Of a DNA stretch of 8,857 bases, positions 1 to 5,263 are shown piece by piece. The stretch's first letter is position 1. Each line of letters begins with the position of its first letter. A program made the position numbers and the translations under genes. A model generated the notes under the pieces. It was not told the origin of the DNA, did no database searches, and saw only the letters and a program-made list of their open reading frames with translations. The stretch comes from Dehalococcoidia bacterium. GTDB lineage: Bacteria > Chloroflexota > Dehalococcoidia > DSTF01 > JALHUB01. The DNA lies in assembly GCA_022865685.1 (NCBI GenBank), contig JALHUB010000177.1:1-8857 (forward strand). Direction: 5' to 3'.

Positions 1-1733
1 GACAGCCTGTCCTGTGCGGCGGAAAGCTGCTTCAGCACGTCGGCGATTTCGTGTTTCTTCACAGGCGTCTCTGTCACCGGAAAGTCGGCGCCTCTGCTCT
101 TCCCGCTGCTGCTTGGAGTTGCCACGACCTCGGCGCGCTCGACCTCCTTCTGCGGCTTGTCCCCGCGAAGGCGCATGAATACAGGCATGCGCAGACGGCC
201 GTCGCCGGTGCGTTGCGCGAACTTCACCTCCGCGACGAGCTCCGGCTTCACCCACGTCGCTTCAGCGCGGCCAGTGACGTCGCCGCTGAAGGGCGAGCGT
301 TCCGTCCGGAGGCCGTCCAGCCGCTTTCGCAGCTCCTTCAGCGTGCGGTCGTCGAATCCCGTGCCGACGTGGCCGGCGTAGCGCAGCTTCCCCTGCTCGT
401 CGTACTGGCCGAGGATGAGCGCTCCGAAGGTGTCGCTGCGCGCGCCGGCGCCGCGGCTGTAGCCCCCGACGATGAACTCGTCGCTCAGCGTCGCCTTCAC
501 CTTCAGCCACAAGCGGGACCGCTCGCCGGAGCGATAGGCGCTGTCCCGCCTCTTGGCCATCACGCCCTCCAGACCGTGCTCGACCGTCGCCTCGTATGCG
601 GTCTCGCCGTCCTCCTCGAACTGGTCGATCAGGCGGGCCCGGTTGCTGGGAACGAGCGTGCGTTCGAGCAGGCGTCGACGCTCCTCGAAGGGCACAGCGC
701 GGAGGTCGTACCCATCGATATAGAGGAGGTCGAACACGTAGTAGAGCACCGGCACCTGGACGTCGGCGCGACGAATGTCCGCTTCCCCCTGCAGGTTCAT
801 CCGCTGCGGCAACCTCTGGAACGACGGCCGTCCTTCGTCGTCCGGCGCGACGACCTCGCCGTCGATTACCATCTGGCCGGGCTGCTCCGTCAGTTCCTCC
901 GCCAGCGACGGGTAGACCCTGGCGACCTCCCTGCCGCCGCGCGAGACCAGCCTCGCCTTCCCATCCTGGATGAAGGCGATCGCCCGCAGGCCGTCCAGCT
1001 TCGGCTCGAAGACCCAGTCGGGGTGCGAGAAGGGCTCCTTCGCGAGGGTTGCCAGCATCGGCGCCAGCGTGCGCGGAAACGCGCCCTTGCGGGCGTTCGG
1101 CAGGTCTTTCGGCGAGATCGACTGCGAACCGCGCTCTTCCGACGGTGGCTTGCGGCCGGCCTTGAGGTCCTCCACCGTCATGCCCGAGACCACGGAACGG
1201 TCCTCCTGAAGCACGTCGCGCGGAGGTGTATCGTCGCGGTGCTTGATCAGGAGCCAATCCCTTTCGCCGCGCCTAGACTTGACCAGCGCCCAGGAGCCTC
1301 TCAGCTTCTCGCCGTCGAGGACGAAGCTGACCTTCCCTTCGCTGAGACCGCGGCGCATATGCTCTTCACCTTCCGAACGCCTGAACGTGCGATGCCCGTC
1401 CTCTTCCGGGGCATAGCGCCCGCGGTCCCAGACGATGACCGCGCCTGCTCCGTACTCGCCCTCCGGGATCACGCCCTCGAAGCCGGCGTAATCGATGGGG
1501 TGGTCCTCCACCATCATCGCCAGGCGCTTCTCGTTCGGGTCCAGCGATGGCCCTTTCGGCACCGCCCACGACTTCAGCACGCCGTCTACCTCCAGTCGCA
1601 GGTCATAGTGGAGGCGGCTCGCGGCGTGCTTGTGGACGACGAAACGGAGCGGCCCTGTTGGCTGCCGCCTTCGCGCCGGCGGCGGCTCGCTGGTCTTCTC
1701 CAGACGCCGCTTCCTTGCGTATTCCCTGAGCAT
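1..1733 (-). CDS. ligD: ATP-dependent DNA ligase D, N-terminal part (PE and ligase domains; 3' end beyond window)
   Basis: Multifunctional end-joining ligase that processes and seals double-strand breaks held by Ku. The frame is open for 577 codons from ATG at 1733 to the left edge. Residues ~30-150 form the 3'-phosphoesterase domain, with H36, H42, D44, R46, H78 and Y82 spaced as in the Pseudomonas LigD phosphoesterase. The adenylation domain follows: EPKLDGLR with nucleotidyl lysine K245, then VIDGEVV, LEGVMAKR and LWLKVK, and an OB-fold region. The visible end (KKHEIADVLKQLSAAQDRL) resembles the linker before a primase-polymerase domain, so the order is probably PE-LIG-POL, unlike mycobacterial POL-PE-LIG. 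The polymerase part itself is not seen. The start has only a weak AGAAG ribosome site; an in-frame GTG at 1739 is an alternative. It follows ku in the same frame after one TAA. The family call is very secure. Confidence 0.95.
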   Translation of the reverse strand, partial: MLREYARKRRLEKTSEPPPARRRQPTGPLRFVVHKHAASRLHYDLRLEVDGVLKSWAVPKGPSLDPNEKRLAMMVEDHPIDYAGFEGVIPEGEYGAGAVIVWDRGRYAPEEDGHRTFRRSEGEEHMRRGLSEGKVSFVLDGEKLRGSWALVKSRRGERDWLLIKHRDDTPPRDVLQEDRSVVSGMTVEDLKAGRKPPSEERGSQSISPKDLPNARKGAFPRTLAPMLATLAKEPFSHPDWVFEPKLDGLRAIAFIQDGKARLVSRGGREVARVYPSLAEELTEQPGQMVIDGEVVAPDDEGRPSFQRLPQRMNLQGEADIRRADVQVPVLYYVFDLLYIDGYDLRAVPFEERRRLLERTLVPSNRARLIDQFEEDGETAYEATVEHGLEGVMAKRRDSAYRSGERSRLWLKVKATLSDEFIVGGYSRGAGARSDTFGALILGQYDEQGKLRYAGHVGTGFDDRTLKELRKRLDGLRTERSPFSGDVTGRAEATWVKPELVAEVKFAQRTGDGRLRMPVFMRLRGDKPQKEVERAEVVATPSSSGKSRGADFPVTETPVKKHEIADVLKQLSAAQDRL

Positions 1734-1754
1734 CGCCACTTCTGTGCCTGCGGC

Positions 1755-2582
1755 TTAGCCGGCCTTGCGACGCTCGCCTGCCTGCCGGTGGGCATGGCGT
1801 CGGGGCTCCTCCGGCCTGCGCTTCTTCGCCGCCTCGACGCTCTCCCGCAACGCCGCCATCAGATCGATCACCTTGCCTGCCGGCGCTGGTGGTGCGACGA
1901 CCTCCTTGCCCTTCTGCTTCGCCTCGATAAGCTCCATCAGCGCCTGGCGGTACTCGTCGTGGTACCTCGTCGGGTCGAACCGTTCCGAAAGCACGTCGAC
2001 GAGCGTCGTGGCCATCTCCATCTCCCGCTCCGAGACGCGCATCTCCGACTTCTCGACGCCCTTTTCGATGCGGATCTCGTCCGGGTAGTACAGCGTCTCC
2101 AGGACCAGGGTTCCGTCCTGAGGGCGCAGCGCGCAGAGCTGCTCCTTGTTGCGGATTGCGATCTTCGCGAGACCGACCAGTCCCTTTTCTTCCAGCACGC
2201 GCATCAGGAGCGCGTACGCCTTCGTGCCCTCCTGTTTGGGCTCCAGGTAATAGCCCTTCTCGTAGAAGATCGGGTCGATCTCTTGCGAGCGGACGAACGC
2301 CGACAGCTCTATCGTGTGCTTGCTGGGCAGGGGCAGCTTGTCGAAGTCCTCGTCGCTGAGGACGATGTACTCGTTTTTGGCGTATTCGTAGCCGCGCGCG
2401 ACCTCGTCCCACTCGACGGCGCGTTCGTGGTAGGGACACCAGCGCAACTGCTTCACGCGATTGCCACATTCTTCGTGCAGCAGGTGAAAGGAGATGTCTT
2501 TGTCCTGAGTCGCCGTGTACAGGTTGACCGGGATGCTGACCATCCCGAAGCTGATAACGCCGCTCCATATTGACCGGGGCAT
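1755..2582 (-). CDS. ku: Non-homologous end-joining protein Ku
   Basis: Bacterial Ku, a homodimeric ring that threads onto broken DNA ends and recruits LigD. The 275-residue product begins MPRSIWSGVISFGMVSIPVNLY, the characteristic start of bacterial Ku, and carries the Ku-core barrel over most of its length (for example CPYHERAVEWDEVARGYEY and LSERFDPTRYHDEYR). It ends in a Lys/Arg/His-rich tail (AAKKRRPEEPRRH onward) of the type that aids DNA binding. Length matches the usual 260-300 residues. An ATG ten codons upstream (2612) is open, but the purine-rich AAAGGGGGG lies just before the ATG at 2582 and the homologous start is there, so I chose 2582. It is the first gene of a ku-ligD operon; TAA at 1755-1757 lies 21 nt before the ligD ATG in the same frame. 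Confidence 0.96.
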   Translation of the reverse strand: MPRSIWSGVISFGMVSIPVNLYTATQDKDISFHLLHEECGNRVKQLRWCPYHERAVEWDEVARGYEYAKNEYIVLSDEDFDKLPLPSKHTIELSAFVRSQEIDPIFYEKGYYLEPKQEGTKAYALLMRVLEEKGLVGLAKIAIRNKEQLCALRPQDGTLVLETLYYPDEIRIEKGVEKSEMRVSEREMEMATTLVDVLSERFDPTRYHDEYRQALMELIEAKQKGKEVVAPPAPAGKVIDLMAALRESVEAAKKRRPEEPRRHAHRQAGERRKAG

Positions 2583-2631
2583 TGCCGGCCCCCCTTTCTC
2601 GTCCTCCCGCATTGCGGGCGGGAAATGAGAA

Positions 2632-2655
2632 GGCCGAGAGATCCTCCTCTCGACC
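2632..2655 (-). terminator. Nine-pair hairpin in the spacer upstream of ku; possible terminator of the XRE gene
   Basis: On the minus strand, GGTCGAGAG and CTCTCGGCC pair over nine positions (one G-T wobble) around the loop GAGGAT. A moderately T-rich run (TTCTCATTT) follows. The hairpin lies about 150 nt after the XRE stop and about 50 nt before the ku start, so it could end the XRE transcript or sit in the ku leader. The T-run is imperfect. Confidence 0.4.
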
Positions 2656-2698
2656 TCCCCCGCATATATTCAGAGGCGAACCAGCCGCTCCAGGTTCC

Positions 2699-2724
2699 GG
2701 GCACAGGAGATCCTTCTCGTGCCC
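2699..2724. repeat. Inverted repeat GGGCAC...GTGCCC between XRE gene and ku
   Basis: A perfect six-base inverted repeat (GGGCAC at 2699-2704, GTGCCC at 2719-2724) encloses 14 bases that can partly extend the stem (GGA with TCT after one mismatch). Neither strand shows a good T-run directly after it, so it is not an obvious terminator. It could be an operator or an RNA hairpin in the 220-bp spacer before ku. I see no convincing -35/-10 pair in this spacer, although an AT-rich patch (CATATATT) lies near 2662. Confidence 0.3.
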
Positions 2725-2802
2725 TCTGTCCCTAGTGTTTACCAGTCGCGACTCTCCTTGACGCTCCGGGATCGGCTGGCTCGCCTCATTCCCCTCTTTC
2801 CG

Positions 2803-3150
2803 TCAGCGGATGCTCGCCGGTAATACCGGCGGCTTATACTCCGCTGCGATAAGTAGCTCATCCATCTCGTCGACTCTCAGCTCCAGGCCCCAGCATCCCA
2901 GCAAGACGAGGGCGTCGCGGCTCGGGTTTAGTCGATCGCCCGAAAGGAGGCGTGAGACGTAGCTATCCGCGAGCCAGGAATCGCGCGCGATTTGTGCCTG
3001 CGTCTTGCCCTTCAGGCGTCGCACCCTCTCGCCATACTTGGCTAGCAGAATCGTCAGCGGCAGCGGCTCCATGGACTCCTCGAGGCGGATCCCGTTCCGG
3101 CCCGTTGGGAGATCATTGCCTGGTCCGCGGCCTGCCCGTATGTCGAGCAT
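2803..3150 (-). CDS. Small XRE-family helix-turn-helix DNA-binding protein
   Basis: Probable transcriptional regulator, about 115 residues. A lambda-repressor-like helix-turn-helix occupies roughly residues 38-85, with GERVRRLKGKTQAQIARDS as first helices, SYVSRLLSGDR as the recognition segment and NPSRDALVLLGCWGLEL as the closing helices. The tail (DELLIAAEYKPP) resembles the LLxAGYxP ending common in XRE proteins. There is no second domain, so any signal-sensing part must be elsewhere. Start: ATG at 3150 has GGAG six bases upstream. A shorter ATG at 3072 (MEPLPLT) has GAGGAG only three bases away and gives a more typical XRE length; the 26 intervening residues look disordered. A TTG-started extension to 3222 is unlikely. 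It lies upstream of ku on the same strand, so regulation of ku-ligD is possible but unproven. Confidence 0.82.
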   Translation of the reverse strand: MLDIRAGRGPGNDLPTGRNGIRLEESMEPLPLTILLAKYGERVRRLKGKTQAQIARDSWLADSYVSRLLSGDRLNPSRDALVLLGCWGLELRVDEMDELLIAAEYKPPVLPASIR

Positions 3151-3238
3151 TCGTCTCTCCACACCGCCATTAGCGTCTCGTTGCTCGTCGTCCGGCCTGC
3201 AACTGCGTGACTCTAGGGTCAATTTACCTGGCGGTCAT

Positions 3239-3285
3239 GTAAAGCGTGTGAAGCAGGGGAGCAGCGCCGTAAAGAAAACGTGAAG
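3239..3285. repeat. Paired GTAAAG / GTGAAG direct repeats upstream of the XRE gene
   Basis: GTAAAG at 3239-3244 is followed by GTGAAG at 3248-3253. The pair recurs as GTAAAG at 3269-3274 and GTGAAG at 3280-3285, 30-32 bp (about three helical turns) further on. On the minus strand the XRE-proximal pair reads CTTCACACG then CTTTACATG, a nine-base direct repeat with seven identities. The position, 90-135 bp before the XRE start, suits an operator. No bound protein can be named. Confidence 0.3.
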
Positions 3286-3308
3286 ACGGGTTATCGACGA
3301 CGTAGCCT

Positions 3309-3725
3309 CTATGCCGCTCCGGCCACCTGCTGCTCGCGGCCTTCCGGCCCGGGTCCAAGCAGTCGGTCCAGGAGGCGTATCAGGTCCCAGGGGTCAAATG
3401 GCTTGGGGAGGAAGGGGCCCTGCAGGGGACCATAACGCCTCACCGCCTCATCCTCGTCGAGAGCGGACATCACGACCCAGACCGGGCAATGGCCCGCGGC
3501 CTGCAACCGCTGCAGAACGTCGCCGCCGCGGCCGTCGGGGAGACACAGATCGAGGATAACTGCATCGAAGTCTCCCTCGTCCATCGCCGTAAGCGCTTCT
3601 CGCCCCGACTCCGCCCGTGCCGTCTCGAAGCCGTTGCTTCTCAGTGACAGGCGCAACACCCGGACGATAGCGTCGTCGTCCTCGATTACCAGCACCTTGC
3701 GGTGCGTTAAGTTCCGCCGAAACAT
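3309..3725 (-). CDS. Stand-alone response regulator receiver (CheY-like) protein
   Basis: Single-domain two-component receiver of 138 residues that would accept phosphate from a histidine kinase. The acidic pocket is VLVIEDDD (residues 11-18), the phosphorylated aspartate is D59 in VILDLCLPDG, the switch serine is S87 in VVMSALDE, and the conserved lysine is K108 in LPKPFDP. After about residue 125 there is only a short Gly/Pro/Ala tail, so no DNA-binding or enzymatic output domain. It must act through a partner protein or within a phosphorelay, and no kinase is encoded in the window. ATG at 3725 has AGGA seven bases upstream; a TTG extension to 3749 is less likely. Neighbours on the same strand are the hemerythrin gene (upstream) and XRE gene (downstream), each with a sizeable spacer, so it may be its own transcript. 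Confidence 0.9.
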   Translation of the reverse strand: MFRRNLTHRKVLVIEDDDAIVRVLRLSLRSNGFETARAESGREALTAMDEGDFDAVILDLCLPDGRGGDVLQRLQAAGHCPVWVVMSALDEDEAVRRYGPLQGPFLPKPFDPWDLIRLLDRLLGPGPEGREQQVAGAA

Positions 3726-3739
3726 CCCAGATTCCTGCC

Positions 3740-3775
3740 TACCCCGCAACCCAAGATAATTCTCGGCGAATGGCG
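3740..3775 (-). promoter_or_regulatory. Possible promoter of the receiver gene
   Basis: On the minus strand TTCGCA and TATCTT are separated by 17 bases, each matching four of six bases of the sigma-70 consensus, about 25-50 bases before the ATG at 3725. The upstream region 3780-3860 is AT-rich compared with the rest of the window, which supports a promoter region, but the boxes themselves are weak. Confidence 0.25.
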
Positions 3776-3840
3776 TGCGAAGTGCGTGATCTTAGGGCAT
3801 TGGTTAGTGAAAGATTCATGAAGAATAAGGAAACAGAATA

Positions 3841-3872
3841 GTCAGATAAACAGAAAGCCGCCCTTTGCGCGG
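3841..3872 (-). terminator. Weak candidate terminator downstream of the hemerythrin gene
   Basis: Read on the minus strand, CCGC and GCGG form a four-pair stem around GCAAAGG, followed by a T-rich stretch (CTTTCTGTTTAT). It is about 95 nt past the hemerythrin stop. The stem is short, so this is a tentative call; the rest of the 3726-3965 spacer holds only GC-rich sequence without recognisable elements. Confidence 0.25.
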
Positions 3873-3965
3873 TCGGAGTAGGCGACGAGTCGGGGCAGCC
3901 GGCTTCCCGCGCAGGGGTTCCCGGCCGCTCCCTGACTCCCTGCAGTTGGCGGATTCGCCTAGCTG

Positions 3966-4433
3966 CTACGCGGCCCTTCGACGGCTGCGCATCATCTCCG
4001 CCTGCACCTTCTCCTTGCGCTCCATGAACTGCTCGCCCATGCGCTCCAGCCGCTCGCGGCCCATCTCCTCCGCCTGGTCGAACACAGCCGACTCTTCTTC
4101 CTGGATGTGGTGCTCGACGTTCTCCCTCATGACCATGAACTGGGCGTCATAGCGGGGCATGTTCGGCTTCATGCCGGCGAGCTCCGAGATGAGGAACTTG
4201 ACGACGTGGTGTTCCTCTTCCGCCTCGTCGATGAGCATCGCCGCTTCCTCGCCTTCCTTACGAATGGCGGGGTAGAAGAGCTCCTCCTCAAGCTGCGTGT
4301 GCGCCATCAGCTCGATAGACGCGGCGTCGACGATGCCCTTCTTTGTCTCCGCGTCCTCCGCCTTCTCGAAGTCCTTGAAGAGGTTCTTCACCTTGACGTG
4401 GTCCTCGTGCAGCAACTTCAAAATCTCCGGCAT
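3966..4433 (-). CDS. Hemerythrin-like (HHE) cation-binding domain protein
   Basis: Cytoplasmic 155-residue protein predicted to fold as a four-helix bundle binding a di-iron centre. Candidate ligands fall where expected: H12 in LLHEDHVKVKNLF, H45 and E49 in HTQLEEELFYPAI, H75/H76 in EEEHHVVKFLI, and H108/H109 with E113 in VEHHIQEEESAVF. The pattern of HxxxE motifs spread over four helices is the hallmark of the HHE family, whose members bind oxygen or nitric oxide, or take part in iron and oxidative-stress responses. The exact role cannot be read here. The C-terminal helix is highly charged and ends MMRSRRRAA. The start at 4433 has a strong AGGAGG six bases upstream, making the longer open frame to 4526 unlikely. 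It is transcribed divergently from the SRPBCC gene. Confidence 0.92.
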   Translation of the reverse strand: MPEILKLLHEDHVKVKNLFKDFEKAEDAETKKGIVDAASIELMAHTQLEEELFYPAIRKEGEEAAMLIDEAEEEHHVVKFLISELAGMKPNMPRYDAQFMVMRENVEHHIQEEESAVFDQAEEMGRERLERMGEQFMERKEKVQAEMMRSRRRAA

Positions 4434-4539
4434 CGGCTGCCTCCTCCTCTCGGCATTCCGTTCGCTGTGGGCCAGGTCATCGCCTGTCCATCCTGGAAAG
4501 GTAGCACTCGTGACGGGGATTATCATTGCCCAGGCGTCA

Positions 4540-4569
4540 ATGACACGGCCGCGAACTCATCCTCAGAAT
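4540..4569 (+). promoter_or_regulatory. Possible promoter of the SRPBCC gene in the divergent spacer
   Basis: ATGACA (4540-4545, five of six against the -35 consensus) and CAGAAT (4564-4569, four of six against the -10 consensus) are separated by 18 bases. A transcript would start near 4576 and carry the strong ribosome site before the ATG at 4605. The opposite-strand promoter for the hemerythrin gene was not identified convincingly. Confidence 0.35.
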
Positions 4570-4604
4570 AGACAGAGGCGATAGAATAGAAGAGGAGGGG
4601 GAAG

Positions 4605-5054
4605 ATGCCCGTGATCACCAAGTCAATCATCATCAATGTGCCCGTCACGATGGCGTATAACCAGTGGACGCAATTCGAAGAGTTCCCGCACTTTATGGAG
4701 GGGATCGTCGAGGTCACGCAAATTGACGACACGACGCTCCACTGGGTCGCGGAGATCGGCGGCCGGCGCGAGGAGTGGGAAGCCCGCATAACGGAGCAGT
4801 TGCCCGACGAAAAGATAGCCTGGCGCAGCGAGAGCGGGGCGATGAACTCCGGCGTCGTCACGTTCCAGCCGATAAACGCCAGCCAGACCAAGATCAGTCT
4901 CGAAATCGAGTACAACCCGTCCGGCGTCGTCGAGACGGTCGGCGACATGATGGGATACGTCTCGCGACAGGTCGAGGCGAACCTCCGCCGCTTCAAGGAG
5001 TTCATCGAGTCGCGCGACCGCGAGTCAGGCGCCTGGCGGGGCAAAGTCGCCTGA
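4605..5054 (+). CDS. SRPBCC (START/Bet v 1-like, polyketide cyclase/dehydrase family) protein
   Basis: Small soluble protein of 149 residues with the helix-grip fold pattern. It starts with the strand ITKSIIINVPVTMAYNQWTQFEEFPHFMEGI, typical of the YeaW/coenzyme Q10-binding-like SRPBCC proteins in which a short helix and Trp-x-x-Phe...Phe-Pro follow strand one. Beta strands continue through TLHWVAEIGGRREEWEARITEQLPDEKIAWRSE and GVVTFQPINASQTKISLEIEYNP, and a long C-terminal helix closes the fold (VSRQVEANLRRFKEFIESR). Such proteins bind hydrophobic ligands or act as stress-related accessory proteins; no catalytic residues can be assigned, so the ligand is unknown. AGGAGG six bases before the ATG makes the start secure. 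Divergent from the hemerythrin gene, with which it may share regulation. Confidence 0.88.
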   Translation: MPVITKSIIINVPVTMAYNQWTQFEEFPHFMEGIVEVTQIDDTTLHWVAEIGGRREEWEARITEQLPDEKIAWRSESGAMNSGVVTFQPINASQTKISLEIEYNPSGVVETVGDMMGYVSRQVEANLRRFKEFIESRDRESGAWRGKVA

Positions 5055-5141
5055 TCCGCGGCCACGCAGGTCACCGACTTCGGCGCCCCGGCGACGCTGC
5101 TGGGGTGCTGCCGCGTCATGAATGAGACGCCTTTCCTCGCC

Positions 5142-5170
5142 TTGATCGCTCCTCTGGCCGATGCTAGTAT
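5142..5170 (+). promoter_or_regulatory. Candidate sigma-70-type promoter for the URO-D-like/ribF operon
   Basis: TTGATC (5142-5147) and TAGTAT (5165-5170) are separated by exactly 17 bases, each box matching four of six consensus positions including the most conserved ones (TTGA; TA...AT). Transcription would begin near 5177, giving an untranslated leader of about 85 nt before the GTG at 5264. This leader contains a terminator-like hairpin, listed separately. Confidence 0.5.
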
Positions 5171-5190
5171 CATCGCGGCAGAAGACGCCG

Positions 5191-5242
5191 GCCACGGAGG
5201 GGGTTACCCCTCTTTCTTTTACCACCAAGCGACCCCTGTGGC
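5191..5242 (+). promoter_or_regulatory. Possible antiterminator pairing that competes with the leader terminator
   Basis: GCCAC-gg-AGGGG at 5191-5202 can pair with CCCCTGTGGC at 5233-5242 over ten base pairs, with the two bases gg bulged. This uses the left arm of the terminator stem, so the two structures exclude each other. The pairing ends about 12 nt before the ribosome site. It is seen by base-pair inspection only; no ligand or leader peptide is identified. Confidence 0.35.
5197..5220 (+). terminator. Rho-independent-type terminator, possibly an attenuator in the leader of the URO-D-like gene
   Basis: GAGGGG (5197-5202) and CCCCTC (5207-5212) form a perfect six-pair stem with loop GTTA, followed directly by TTTCTTTT. 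It could simply end the SRPBCC transcript, whose stop lies about 140 nt upstream. However, the candidate promoter at 5142-5170 lies before it and the next gene after it, so it may instead terminate the leader transcript conditionally. Confidence 0.6.
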
Positions 5243-5263
5243 GTGTTCTGCGCGGAGTGCCCT

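Noticed and set aside
262..1257. A 331-codon minus-strand frame inside ligD
   Set aside because: It is out of frame with the LigD reading that carries EPKLDGLR and all other ligase motifs; the product is low-complexity Arg/Gly-rich.
51..2573. An 840-codon plus-strand open frame covering both ligD and ku
   Set aside because: It lies codon-for-codon opposite the real genes. Stops there need sense codons TTA, CTA or TCA, which are rare in GC-rich genes. Ku and LigD share a frame, so the shadow continues through the junction. Its product is Arg/Leu/His-rich with no domain, while the minus strand gives unmistakable Ku and LigD.
4434..4526. N-terminal extension of the hemerythrin protein
   Set aside because: The AGGAGG directly before the ATG at 4433 and the normal family start there make the upstream codons untranslated leader.
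4523..5173. A 216-codon minus-strand frame opposite the SRPBCC gene
   Set aside because: The plus strand has a strong ribosome site and a coherent SRPBCC protein. The antisense product shows no family resemblance, and its start lacks a good ribosome site.
5177..5263. FMN (RFN) or cobalamin riboswitch before the URO-D-like/ribF genes
   Set aside because: The leader is under 90 nt and I cannot find the multi-helix RFN core or a B12-box-like element; only the terminator and its alternative pairing are visible.
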